From NCBI GenBank assembly GCA_963837365.1, contig CAWIMW010000002.1, positions 372,001-436,000 of the forward strand: 64,000 nt of DNA, written 5' to 3'. The first letter of the stretch is position 1. The number at the start of each line of letters is the position of its first letter. Of the stretch, positions 19,559 through 27,872 are shown piece by piece. The translations under genes and the position numbers were made by a program. The notes beneath the pieces were generated by a model. It made no database searches and was not told where the DNA came from. It worked only from the letters and a program-made list of their open reading frames with translations. This stretch comes from CAWBXL01 sp963837365 (lineage in GTDB: Bacteria > Acidobacteriota > Terriglobia > Terriglobales > Acidobacteriaceae).

Positions 19559-19591
19559 GGGGACGCTAAAAAGCGTCCCCTAAGTTTTTTT
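19559..19591 (+). terminator. Rho-independent terminator after the micropeptide
   Basis: Perfect 9-bp stem GGGGACGCT / AGCGTCCCC (19559-19567 and 19572-19580) with an AAAA loop, then TAAG and seven T (19585-19591). It also overlaps the stop codon of the convergent helicase gene. Confidence 0.85.
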
Positions 19592-22500
19592 GCGGGGCTT
19601 TTTCTCGGCGGGGACTTTGTACGAGCACTTCTCCGTCGCAGGGCAGAGACTTTGATAGGCGCAGAACATGCAGTGTCGTCCGGGTTTCGCGTCGAAATCC
19701 CCCGCCCCGATCTTCTGCGCGACTTCTTCGACGATGGAGCGCGCTTCCTGGATCTGAAGGGCACTGCGATACGTCGAGACCGGCGCATCCTCTTCAATAT
19801 TGTGAAAGACCAGCCGCTCGACTTCATATCCCCACTTCTCTTTGACCGCTAAGGCATAGATGGAAAGCTGTAAGCTCTCGTCGGCGTCTTCCTGGGAGCG
19901 AGGTTTGCCGGTTTTGTAGTCCGTGACTACCACGCGTCCGTCCGCGGCGCGGTCCATACGATCAACCCGGCCAGTCAGCGTGAGTGCGCCCAACGGCACG
20001 TCGAACCACTCTTCCGTATGCAGAACCTCCGGTTGAGGGCGGCCACGACGGTGGGCGAGGAAATCCGTGAGCTGGCGCACACCCTGGGCGAGATAAAGAT
20101 CGTATTGGTAAGGGTCCTGTATCTTTTCTTTGGTCAGGTCTCGTTTGAACTCTTCGATGATCTGGTCGTCGCTGATTTCCCGCTGATAACGCACGGCATC
20201 AAAATAGGTCTTCAGCACGCGGTGGATGGACGCGCCATACTGCATCGCTCCCGGAACATCGCGAGGAATACGCCACTCCCGGTCCAGTTTGAATTGCAGC
20301 GGGCAGGTCTGATAGGTCTGCACCGCGGAGGCGCTCAGCCGCCGGCCCAGATCGGTCGCCGGCGGCAGATTCAGCCACGGAGTCATCCTTGAATGTGGGA
20401 ACGGCGGCTGTGCCGAACCAAACAGATCGGTTTGAAATTCCCGGGCAGGCCGATGGCGGAACCACGGAGCAAGTTTGGGGTCTTTGATCAGGTCACGCAG
20501 AAGCCCCGCCGGGGTCTTATCGTTCTTTCCCGTCCCCTGCTTGGCATATATGGTCAGCGTGTCGCGGGCGCGGGTCATGGCGACATAAAACAGCCGGCGC
20601 TCTTCCTGATTGCAAAGCTCCTTTCCGTCCGCCTCGGCCATTGAATCCTGATCCAGCAAGGCTGACGGAAATTCGACCAACGTCTCCTTGTACGATGCAG
20701 GGAAAGAGTTGGAGTTAGCGCGGATGATGAATACATGGTCCCACTCCAACCCCTTGGCCGCATGCGCGGTCAACAACTTGACCGCATCTTGTTCGGGAGG
20801 TTGTGCGCACACCACTCCTCCAGCCTCACGAAAATATTGCAGGTATTCCAGAAATTCACCCAGAGTCTTCGTCTGGGTGAGCGGCTTGCCCTCCCAGGCA
20901 TGGACAAACTCCAGGATCGCGGTGACCGGAAGGGAACTGCGATCAATGCCAAATTTCTGTGCGATGACACAAAACGCCGCGTGCGCACCGGCCTGGGTGG
21001 CCTCAATCTGCGCGCGAGCGGATTCAATCGCTGCAATCACAGCCGTGCCGCCGTCCACTTTCGCCACCGTGTCATACATCGCCGTGGCTGGCGCATCCCG
21101 CGGGATCGCGCGCACCAGCGCCCGCAGCTTCTCCGCGTCAATGGCCCACTGCGGGAGAGCTGCTGCCCGGAACAGGCCCGCGCCATCTGCCGATGACAAG
21201 ACCGCCCCGGCGCAAGCCAGAAGATCACGGGCTTCCGTGGTATCCAGCACGTTCATGTTCTCGATGGTGAACGGGATTTCCTGCGCGGTCAGCTCGGCCG
21301 CAACTTGTTCGCAGTGAGAATGGCTGCGGTAGAGCACCGCGATGTCCGCCCACTTGACTCCGAAAGTACGCTTGCGCTCGCGTAACGTTTCCACCAGGTC
21401 AAGCGCTTCCATGTCCTTGGCGGAAAGGACAACGGCTTCTACGGGATCATTTTCGGCCTTGCCGCCGGTTTGCAGCGCTTGCTCGTCTCGGGCCGAAACC
21501 AGCGGAGTACGTTTGTACGAAAGCTGTGATGGGCCTGCCACGATTACCGCGTCCGGGTTCCGCTGGATCACGGCGAAGGCGGAGTGGAGGACCGCGCCAG
21601 TGGAACGCCGGTTCTTCCCTAAGACAACCAGCTTGGCGTCAGGAAAGCTGCGCTGGAAAAGTCCAAATGCCGCACTGGAGGCCCCGCGAAAACGATACAC
21701 AGACTGGTCCGGATCGCCGACCGCGAAGACATTCTGTTCGGCCCCGGCGATGGTCTGGAGGATCTTCACCTGAGCAAAATTTGCATCCTGAAATTCATCC
21801 GCCAGAACGAAGCGGGCAGACTTTTGTTCCTGAAGACGAAGCGCTTCCTCTTCCTGAAGCCGCCCGTAGGCCCGGGTAATCATGTGGCCGAAGGTGCCCA
21901 GATTCTCTTCCCGGAGCATGCGCTCGACGGCGGTGAAGACGCTGGCGATTTCGCGGCAACGCTCCAGCACTTCTTCATCCGGCAACGGGTTCTTCGACTT
22001 GCCAATCCGCGGTATGGGTTCTTCGCCACGCTCCACACTGGCAACATATTCCGCATATCGCTCGGGAGTGACCAGTTCGTCGTGGCATTTGCTGATGAAG
22101 TCAAGCAGGTCCCGTAGAAACTGCCCTACGTTGGCGGCGCGCACAAAATATTGCAGATGAAGCTCGTGAAGGCGGCGGCGAAGGTAGATCCATAAGTCCT
22201 TCTCATCCAGCACGCCAAATCCCCGGGCGTTCCGTTTCAGCAACTCATTGCAGTAGGCATGAAAGGTAGTGGCCTGAAGCCCGGCCACATTGGTTCCGCG
22301 CAGCTCGGACTGCACCCGCGCGCGAATTTCCTTGGCAGCATTATCGGTGTAAGTAACCGCCAGAATTTCGTCGGGACGCGCGTGCCCTTCACGAATCAGC
22401 CGCGCGATGCGTTGGGTCAGAACAGTAGTCTTGCCGGTCCCCGCACCGGCCACTACGAGAACAGGCCCGTGCAGGTGTTCGATGGCTTCGCGCTGGCGTT

Positions 22501-22678
22501 CGTCGGGTTGGAACGCGGAGGGAGACGCAATGGACTTCGCTACTGCCACTGGGGAGGAGGATATCAGAGATGGCTGAGGATATTCTCCGATCGGTGTAGG
22601 GCGGACACTCCTGTCCGCCTGCCGGCGGCGCCACGAAAGTTTGGGGACAAAATATCTGGTCACTAGCCGACATTTCAT
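19580..22678 (-). CDS. UvrD-like helicase fused to a RecB/AddB-type nuclease domain
   Basis: 1032 residues. The superfamily 1 helicase begins with DERQREAIEHLHG near 58. It has Walker A VVAGAGTGKTTVL near 75, DEFQDANFAQ (Walker B) near 295 and GDPDQSVYRFRGASS near 320. The late motifs lie around LLTAHAAKGLEWDHVFI and RRLFYVAMTRARD. The last 270 residues are a PD-(D/E)XK nuclease (VVVTDYKTGKP near 940) with a cysteine cluster (CMFCAYQSLC) as in the iron-sulfur AddB-like nucleases. It probably processes DNA ends or acts in repair. The first 35 residues are partly encoded by an inserted repeat, so translation may really start at the GTG at 22549. Confidence 0.88.
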   Translation of the reverse strand: MKCRLVTRYFVPKLSWRRRQADRSVRPTPIGEYPQPSLISSSPVAVAKSIASPSAFQPDERQREAIEHLHGPVLVVAGAGTGKTTVLTQRIARLIREGHARPDEILAVTYTDNAAKEIRARVQSELRGTNVAGLQATTFHAYCNELLKRNARGFGVLDEKDLWIYLRRRLHELHLQYFVRAANVGQFLRDLLDFISKCHDELVTPERYAEYVASVERGEEPIPRIGKSKNPLPDEEVLERCREIASVFTAVERMLREENLGTFGHMITRAYGRLQEEEALRLQEQKSARFVLADEFQDANFAQVKILQTIAGAEQNVFAVGDPDQSVYRFRGASSAAFGLFQRSFPDAKLVVLGKNRRSTGAVLHSAFAVIQRNPDAVIVAGPSQLSYKRTPLVSARDEQALQTGGKAENDPVEAVVLSAKDMEALDLVETLRERKRTFGVKWADIAVLYRSHSHCEQVAAELTAQEIPFTIENMNVLDTTEARDLLACAGAVLSSADGAGLFRAAALPQWAIDAEKLRALVRAIPRDAPATAMYDTVAKVDGGTAVIAAIESARAQIEATQAGAHAAFCVIAQKFGIDRSSLPVTAILEFVHAWEGKPLTQTKTLGEFLEYLQYFREAGGVVCAQPPEQDAVKLLTAHAAKGLEWDHVFIIRANSNSFPASYKETLVEFPSALLDQDSMAEADGKELCNQEERRLFYVAMTRARDTLTIYAKQGTGKNDKTPAGLLRDLIKDPKLAPWFRHRPAREFQTDLFGSAQPPFPHSRMTPWLNLPPATDLGRRLSASAVQTYQTCPLQFKLDREWRIPRDVPGAMQYGASIHRVLKTYFDAVRYQREISDDQIIEEFKRDLTKEKIQDPYQYDLYLAQGVRQLTDFLAHRRGRPQPEVLHTEEWFDVPLGALTLTGRVDRMDRAADGRVVVTDYKTGKPRSQEDADESLQLSIYALAVKEKWGYEVERLVFHNIEEDAPVSTYRSALQIQEARSIVEEVAQKIGAGDFDAKPGRHCMFCAYQSLCPATEKCSYKVPAEKKPRKKT

Positions 22679-22716
22679 ATGGTGCTGGCCGGGCGGACAG
22701 GAGTGTCCGCCCTACA
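22594..22716. repeat. Inverted pair of REP-like palindromes at a gene junction
   Basis: GTGTAGGGCGGACACTCCTG begins at 22594 and its reverse complement ends at 22716, about 60 bases apart. Each copy is itself a hairpin (GGCGGACA-CTCC-TGTCCGCC). The first encodes part of the helicase N terminus and the second part of the RsmE C terminus. Confidence 0.75.
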
Positions 22717-23409
22717 CGAAACCGCAATGGCGGTGGCGGCGATGGCCGCGGTCTCAGCGCGGAGAATCGTGTTGCCGAGCGAGGCCAGGATCCAGTTCGC
22801 CTCGCGAAAAGACTTCAGTTCTTCTGCGGCCCATCCGCCCTCCGGGCCGAAAGCCATTACAACATCTCCATCCTGCGAAAGAACATCCCTCAACATGACC
22901 TGCTGCTCGGTCTCGGCCAGCACAATCCGGGCACTTCCGGAAAACGCCAAAGCGTCTTGCAAGTTGACCGGCATCGCAACCTCCGGCACCGCAATCCGCC
23001 GCGACTGCTCGGATGCCTGCCGCGCGATCCGCTGCCAGCGCTCTACACGCTTAGGAGCAGCCGACGCCAGGTGCTTTTCGGTGCGATGGGCAATCATGGG
23101 AACGATCTTCGCCACTCCCAACTCGGTGCATTTTTCAATCGCCCACTCCATGCGGTCGAATTTGAAGATGGAGAGGATTAATGTGATGTTGGCTGGAGGC
23201 GCAACCTCGAGTCTTTCGCTGAGCGCGAATTCCACCCGGTCGTCTGCGATGCTGGCAATCGTTCCCCGGCGGACATCGTTACCGGTTGAGATATCGAATT
23301 CCTGCCCAAGGTGAGCACGAAGGACACGAGTCAGGTGCATGGCATGCGCTCCGGTAAGAGCAGCACGGTTTCCGGAGAATTCGTCGGCAATCCAGCGGCG
23401 GCGTGTCAC
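22675..23409 (-). CDS. rsmE: 16S rRNA (uracil(1498)-N(3))-methyltransferase RsmE
   Basis: 244 residues from a GTG start. The N-terminal PUA-like domain (HAMHLTRVLRAHLGQEF) is followed by a SPOUT methyltransferase with the AdoMet-binding knot motifs FGPEGGW near 190 and LGNTILRAETA near 218. It methylates U1498 in the ribosomal decoding region. The normal protein ends soon after the LRAETAAIAA segment. Here the last dozen residues (SCRADTPVRPA) come from an inserted REP-like repeat, which replaces the native tail but spares the active site. The stop overlaps the longest helicase frame by four bases. Confidence 0.93.
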   Translation of the reverse strand: MTRRRWIADEFSGNRAALTGAHAMHLTRVLRAHLGQEFDISTGNDVRRGTIASIADDRVEFALSERLEVAPPANITLILSIFKFDRMEWAIEKCTELGVAKIVPMIAHRTEKHLASAAPKRVERWQRIARQASEQSRRIAVPEVAMPVNLQDALAFSGSARIVLAETEQQVMLRDVLSQDGDVVMAFGPEGGWAAEELKSFREANWILASLGNTILRAETAAIAATAIAVSCRADTPVRPASTI

Positions 23410-23445
23410 CAGACGATTCTTACACGAGAGCCATCCTCAAGCACA

Positions 23446-24930
23446 TCAACGCTGATGTGGTTTTGCTGCTTCGGACGCTCCATGCAAGGCCCCGCGCCGT
23501 CCGGGCGCATTGACGAGCGCTACCTGGAACTCTTTGGCTGCAAGATCCGGGTGCCCTTGCGCAAGCAACAGATCGCCAAGCTGTTCACGGGCCGGAACAA
23601 TGGGTCCGGGCGTCACCGGAAGTTTCTCGATAGAGTCTTCTTCGTCGGCGGCCTGGCGCATCAGGTCCACCGCTTCTGCATCCTTGTGCCCCGCCTGGGC
23701 TGACCAGGCCAGAACTTCACGCCTCATTACTCTAACCTGGGTGGCCCAGTAGTCGATGCCAGAGGTATGCAGCTGATCTTCGATCTTCTGCAAGTTATCG
23801 ATGGCTTGAGAAGCTTCGGCGGCACGTCCACTTCGTGCCAGCCCTACGCCGCGCGCCCAGATCGCAATCGCGGTCACATGCGGCTGGGCAGTTGTCGGCG
23901 GAACGATCGCGGCAGCATCAGCCCAATGGCGCCGTTCCACGACATAGCGGATGGGCATGACGGTTGAGGCATAGCCGATTTTGAAATCCCCGGTGCTCAG
24001 ATTCACCATGGTCTTCAGCTGCTCGATGACTTTGGAAGCATCGGCATCGCGTCCTGCTTGCAAGTCCGCATAGACCAGATAGTCCATCGCGTGTAATTCT
24101 TCACCGACGTCGCCCGCATGCCGGGCCGCTTCCCTTGCGGCAATGTTGGATGCGATCGAATCGTCCCATAGGCCAAGCCGGGTAAAGATATGGCTGGGCA
24201 TATGCAGGGCATGGGGAGCAGAAGGTGCGATTTTCGAGTACAAACGCGCTGCGGGAAGCCCTCGCTGCGCAAGTTCTGCATTATCGCAGGCATGAATGAT
24301 GTAGTGGGCAACTCCAGGGTGCTGCGGATACGCGCGGAATAGCGGTTCGAGCAGGTCAGCGGCTTGTTTCTGCCTGGCATGCGTTTTGTCTGAAGGAGAC
24401 GCATTGGCCAATAACGCCAGCGCATAGAAGACTTGTGCCTCGATATCGTTCTTGTTCTCAGCTGCCAGCTCGCTCATCGCTTGCTCGTATTTCGCAGCCC
24501 GTGCCCGGTAGGGAACGGAAGCGGCGTCCTTGAAGACCATGCTCGCTGCGCTCAGAAACTTGCGCTCGCGGTCGGTACCGGCCCCGATACGCATACCCTG
24601 CTCAATCTCTTGAGCGGCCGAATCCACTCCCGCCGGAATGGCTGGCTCCCAAAGCTGGTGATAGTACGACATGGCAATGCCCCAATGTGCCATCGCACAC
24701 TGTGGGTCATGCTTCGCCACGTCGCGAAATGCTTGGTCTGCGGCTTTGTACGCAAACGAATGGAGCAGCGCGACCGCACGGTTGAAATCCGGCTGGACCG
24801 CAGCCTGGCATGACACGGGAAAGGAGACTTCCCCTAACGACTCGGGAACTGGATGGTCGTGCTGCTGTGCAACTGCAACCGAGGCGCTGCAAGCGAGGAA
24901 CAACATGAACATGCGCCGTAGAGGAAACAT
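23446..24930 (-). CDS. Secreted TPR-repeat protein, unknown function
   Basis: 494 residues with a signal peptide (FMLFLACSASVAVAQ). The mature part is helical, with tetratricopeptide-like pairs: NRAVALLHSFAYKAADQAF near 50, DPQCAMAHWGIAMSYYH near 75 and HPGVAHYIIHACDN near 205. The HALHMPSHIFTRLGLWDDS motif near 240 belongs to a widespread but uncharacterised family of periplasmic TPR proteins. No catalytic residues are known for it. It is transcribed on its own, 36 bases upstream of rsmE, and could be co-transcribed with it. Confidence 0.72.
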   Translation of the reverse strand: MFPLRRMFMLFLACSASVAVAQQHDHPVPESLGEVSFPVSCQAAVQPDFNRAVALLHSFAYKAADQAFRDVAKHDPQCAMAHWGIAMSYYHQLWEPAIPAGVDSAAQEIEQGMRIGAGTDRERKFLSAASMVFKDAASVPYRARAAKYEQAMSELAAENKNDIEAQVFYALALLANASPSDKTHARQKQAADLLEPLFRAYPQHPGVAHYIIHACDNAELAQRGLPAARLYSKIAPSAPHALHMPSHIFTRLGLWDDSIASNIAAREAARHAGDVGEELHAMDYLVYADLQAGRDADASKVIEQLKTMVNLSTGDFKIGYASTVMPIRYVVERRHWADAAAIVPPTTAQPHVTAIAIWARGVGLARSGRAAEASQAIDNLQKIEDQLHTSGIDYWATQVRVMRREVLAWSAQAGHKDAEAVDLMRQAADEEDSIEKLPVTPGPIVPAREQLGDLLLAQGHPDLAAKEFQVALVNAPGRRGALHGASEAAKPHQR

Positions 24931-25084
24931 CTTTTTGCCTCCGCTGTAGGGTCGAGTAAACGGTCAGTTTAACAGCCTGTTGGAATCATAGGGTTTTTGT
25001 GTTTTCAACTCCCCCCCGGGGTGTTCTTTTCCCGACTCGTAGCGCTTGGAGGATTTGGCAAGAACTTAAGCGAAATAGGCAAAC

Positions 25085-25100
25085 TGCCAAACCATTGGCA
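25085..25100. promoter_or_regulatory. Palindromic candidate operator upstream of the aldo/keto reductase
   Basis: TGCCAA-ACCA-TTGGCA at 25085-25100, about 45 bases before the start codon. GGCAAACT also recurs nearby. A second inverted repeat (CACTTT...AAAGTG, near 25107-25127) follows. The regulator is unknown. Confidence 0.4.
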
Positions 25101-25143
25101 AACTACACTTTCTTATAGGCGAAAGTGCCTCGAAGGAGAAGCA

Positions 25144-26139
25144 ATGCAGAAACGCAAACTGGGAAAAAGCAACTTGGAAGTTTCGGCCATCGGTCTGGGG
25201 TGTATGGGAATGAGCTGGTCCTACGGCCCGCCGAAAGATAAGCAGGAGATGACTTCTCTTCTTCGTGCCGCCGTGGAGCGAGGCGTTACGTTCTTTGATA
25301 CTGCCGAAGTGTACGGCCCACTCGTGAACGAAGAACTCGTAGGGGAAGCCCTCGCTCCGTTCCGCGGAAAAGTTGTGATCGCCACCAAGTTCGGCTGGGC
25401 GCCGACTCCCGGCGACGCGGAAAGGTGGGCTGCCTTAAACAGCCGGCCTGAGCACATCAAACAGGCTGTCGAAGGTTCTCTCAAGCGGATCAAGGTCGAT
25501 GTACTTGATCTCTACTACCAGCACCGTGTCGACCCGAACGTGCCCATCGAAGACGTGGCGGGAGCAGTGAAGGAATTGATTCAGCAAGGCAAGGTGAAGC
25601 ACTTCGGTCTTTCCGAAGCAGGAGCGCAGACCATCCGTCGCGCACACGCAGTTCAGCCGGTGACTGCGCTTCAGAGCGAGTACTCGCTCTGGTTCAGAGA
25701 GCCTGAGAAAGAAATACTGCCCACGCTCGAAGAACTCGGCATCGGCTTCGTTCCCTTTAGTCCTCTTGGCAAAGGCTTTCTCACCGGCAAGATCAACGAA
25801 GATACCAAGTTCGATAGCACCGATTTCCGCAATACCGTCCCCCGCCTTAACCCGGAGAATCGTAGAGCGAACCAGCCGTTGGTTGATCTGCTCAATGCAT
25901 TCGCAAAACAAAAAAACGCGACACCTGCTCAGATCGCACTTGCATGGCTGTTGGCGAAGAAGCCGTGGATCGTTCCCATCCCGGGCACAACCAAGCGGCA
26001 TCGCCTGGAAGAAAATCTGGGAGCGGCGGATGTCGAACTTACAGCGGGTGATCTTCGCGCCATCGAAAGTGCATCCTCAAACATTAAGACCCAAGGGGCG
26101 CGGTACTCGGAGTTTCATGAACAGCTGACGGGCCGGTGA
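25144..26139 (+). CDS. Aldo/keto reductase
   Basis: 331 residues from the ATG at 25144, which follows GAAGGAGAAGCA; a longer frame from 24997 has no ribosome site. The (beta/alpha)8 barrel carries the catalytic tetrad: Asp52 and Tyr57 in FFDTAEVYGP, Lys82 in ATKFGW and His127 in YYQHRVDP. NADPH-binding residues follow in IPGTTKRHRLEENLGA near 280. It resembles AKR12/13-type enzymes (YhdN-like) that reduce aldehydes and ketones with NADPH. It stands at the head of a group of small oxidoreductase-type genes, which may form a detoxification set. The physiological substrate is not known. Confidence 0.9.
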   Translation: MQKRKLGKSNLEVSAIGLGCMGMSWSYGPPKDKQEMTSLLRAAVERGVTFFDTAEVYGPLVNEELVGEALAPFRGKVVIATKFGWAPTPGDAERWAALNSRPEHIKQAVEGSLKRIKVDVLDLYYQHRVDPNVPIEDVAGAVKELIQQGKVKHFGLSEAGAQTIRRAHAVQPVTALQSEYSLWFREPEKEILPTLEELGIGFVPFSPLGKGFLTGKINEDTKFDSTDFRNTVPRLNPENRRANQPLVDLLNAFAKQKNATPAQIALAWLLAKKPWIVPIPGTTKRHRLEENLGAADVELTAGDLRAIESASSNIKTQGARYSEFHEQLTGR

Positions 26140-26181
26140 ATAACGACTGGCCACGGGGCGCATGTCACAGGAGAACGGATC

Positions 26182-26661
26182 ATGAAAACACTGCTTTGTT
26201 TCGCATTGGTAACGGTTGTGGCGCTCGGTGGATTATCGCTGGCGCAGTCCGCAGAACAGAAAGGCCCAACCACGATCTCTGACAGGGAGAAGTTTATCGG
26301 CGCATGGCATCTGGCTTCGCTGGGAGAGAGCGGCGCGGATGGCACGGTGAACAGCGTCGCCGGCTTGAAGGGAGTGCTGATCTACAGCCGCGATGGCCAC
26401 ATGTCGGTGCAGCTCATGTACCCGGAGTCAGCGGCCGCCCTCTCCAATGATTACGTCCTGAATGGGTACGAGGCTTCCTTCGGCAGCTACGACATTGATG
26501 AAGCGAAGCACACCATCACACATCACGTGCAGGGTTCGAATACGCACGGGCTTGTAGGGAAGGACCTGGTGCGCGTTTACCAGTTCACCGATGACGGGCA
26601 CCTGATCATCAAGTCGGCTCGGTCAGACGAACATTGGTCGGTTAGGTGGGAGCATTACTGA
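26182..26661 (+). CDS. Secreted lipocalin-like domain protein
   Basis: 159 residues with ATG after GGAGAACGGATC. The signal peptide ends near SLAQSA (residue 24). The mature domain starts KFIGAWHLASLGE and has YSRDGHMSVQLM near 75, both typical of the lipocalin-like domain family (PF13924 type), predicted to fold as a small beta barrel. The function of the family is unknown. It follows the aldo/keto reductase by 42 bases on the same strand and may be co-transcribed. Confidence 0.68.
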   Translation: MKTLLCFALVTVVALGGLSLAQSAEQKGPTTISDREKFIGAWHLASLGESGADGTVNSVAGLKGVLIYSRDGHMSVQLMYPESAAALSNDYVLNGYEASFGSYDIDEAKHTITHHVQGSNTHGLVGKDLVRVYQFTDDGHLIIKSARSDEHWSVRWEHY

Positions 26662-26703
26662 GACCGCCAGGCGGCACTCAGGGGAAAAGAACCAACCTCG
26701 TGA

Positions 26704-26800
26704 ACCACAGAGAGCACAGGGATGCACAGCGGAAAAACCACAGAGAGTGCCATGTTGCCTCTGTGTCTTTCCTCTGTGAAACTCTGTGCGCTCTGTGGTA
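26704..26800. repeat. Dispersed repeat (ACCACAGAG family)
   Basis: Begins ACCACAGAGAGCACAGG and ends CTCTGTGCGCTCTGTGGT, so the ends pair to form a long hairpin. Related stretches occur at 35704-35765 and 54521-54594. Confidence 0.7.
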
Positions 26801-26831
26801 AAGCTTTTGCTAGCACTAAAGGAATACAGAC

Positions 26832-27230
26832 ATGGACATTAAAAGAGCAGGCTCACAACCTTCCGCGAAAGGCCCGTCGGACTGGTTCACTGGCACAGTG
26901 CGGATCGATCCACTATTTCAGGCACCTGATCCGGCCTTTGTTCAAGGCGCCAGCGTAACTTTCGAGCCGGGAGCGCGGACTGCATGGCATACCCACCCGC
27001 TGGGCCAGACCCTGATCGTGACCATTGGATGCGGCCGCGCACAGCGATGGGGCGGGCCGATCGAAGAGATTCGTCCCGGCGACGTGGTCTGGTTCGCGCC
27101 CGGCGAGAAGCACTGGCACGGCGCCACGCCGACTACGGCCATGACCCACATCGCCATCCAGGAAAAGCTCGACGGCAAGGTTGTCGAATGGATGGAAAAG
27201 GTCAGCGACGAACAGTACGAAAAGTTTTAG
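26832..27230 (+). CDS. Cupin-domain protein
   Basis: 132 residues. A single cupin barrel has the two conserved motifs: ARTAWHTHPLGQTLIVTIG near 50 (metal-binding HTH) and IRPGDVVWFAPGEKHWHGA near 80-98. This pattern is common in small cupins linked to oxidoreductase or carboxymuconolactone decarboxylase genes. A decayed second copy of its 3' half lies downstream of the next gene (27630-27823). The substrate cannot be told from sequence. Confidence 0.82.
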   Translation: MDIKRAGSQPSAKGPSDWFTGTVRIDPLFQAPDPAFVQGASVTFEPGARTAWHTHPLGQTLIVTIGCGRAQRWGGPIEEIRPGDVVWFAPGEKHWHGATPTTAMTHIAIQEKLDGKVVEWMEKVSDEQYEKF

Positions 27231-27254
27231 GCGATAGATGTCACAGGACTACCC

Positions 27255-27623
27255 ATGGAATCGCGCAACGCTACTCTAAAAGACCGGCTTTCCCGAGCTA
27301 GCGAACTTAACATCACCGTGATCGGCAGAAAGTCAGGACGCGCCATCTCAATCCCGATCTGGTTCGTTTTAGAAGACGACACGCTGTACCTCCTGCCCGT
27401 ATATGGGTCGGATACACAGTGGTACAAGAACGTGCTTGTGAATCCGGGAATGCGTATCGGTGCAAGGAGCGCAGAAGCGGAATTTCAAGCTGTGCCAATC
27501 ACTGATGCCAAGGGAGTTTCGTCCGTGGTTGAGAAATTCCGCGGGAAGTACGGGGCCAGCGACGTGAAGAAGTACTATTCAAAGTTCGATGTTGCAGTCG
27601 TTACCCAGATGCAATGTGCATGA
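27255..27623 (+). CDS. Deazaflavin-dependent reductase-like (DDN/nitroreductase) protein
   Basis: 122 residues beginning 24 bases after the cupin gene. ITVIGRKSGRAISIPIWFV near residue 20 and YLLPVYGSDTQWYKNVL near 50-66 match the split-barrel fold of the F420-dependent quinone/nitroreductase family (Ddn type). Whether this host makes F420 cannot be seen here; family members may use FMN or bind no cofactor. It probably forms a short unit with the cupin gene. Confidence 0.62.
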   Translation: MESRNATLKDRLSRASELNITVIGRKSGRAISIPIWFVLEDDTLYLLPVYGSDTQWYKNVLVNPGMRIGARSAEAEFQAVPITDAKGVSSVVEKFRGKYGASDVKKYYSKFDVAVVTQMQCA

Positions 27624-27629
27624 CGGCTG

Positions 27630-27823
27630 GCTGCGGCCGCGCACTGCGTAGGGCGGGCCGATTGAGGAGATTTGTCCGGGCGACGTAGTCTGGTTCTCGC
27701 CCAGCGAGAAGCACTGGCACGGCGCCGACCATGGCAATGACCCACATCGCCATTCAGGAAAAGCGCGACGGCAAGGTTGTCGAGTGGATGGAACAGGTCA
27801 GTGACGAACAGTACGGGCGTTAA
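27630..27823 (+). pseudogene. Decayed duplicate of the cupin gene, 3' half
   Basis: This stretch is highly similar to 27031-27230 of the intact cupin gene, including GAGAAGCACTGGCACGGCGC and the end GTCAGTGACGAACAGTACG. It has an in-frame TAG near 27649, a deletion of several bases near 27730 and no start. It ends at the homologous stop region (TAA at 27821). It is a non-functional remnant of a partial duplication that leaves the reductase gene between the two copies. Confidence 0.8.
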
Positions 27824-27872
27824 TCAATGTGCGTTCCACAAATTGCCAAACCCGCTGGTATCCTTCCAATGA

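Noticed and set aside
27630..27823. A second intact cupin gene
   Set aside because: In-frame TAG, a deletion and no start codon show it is a remnant.
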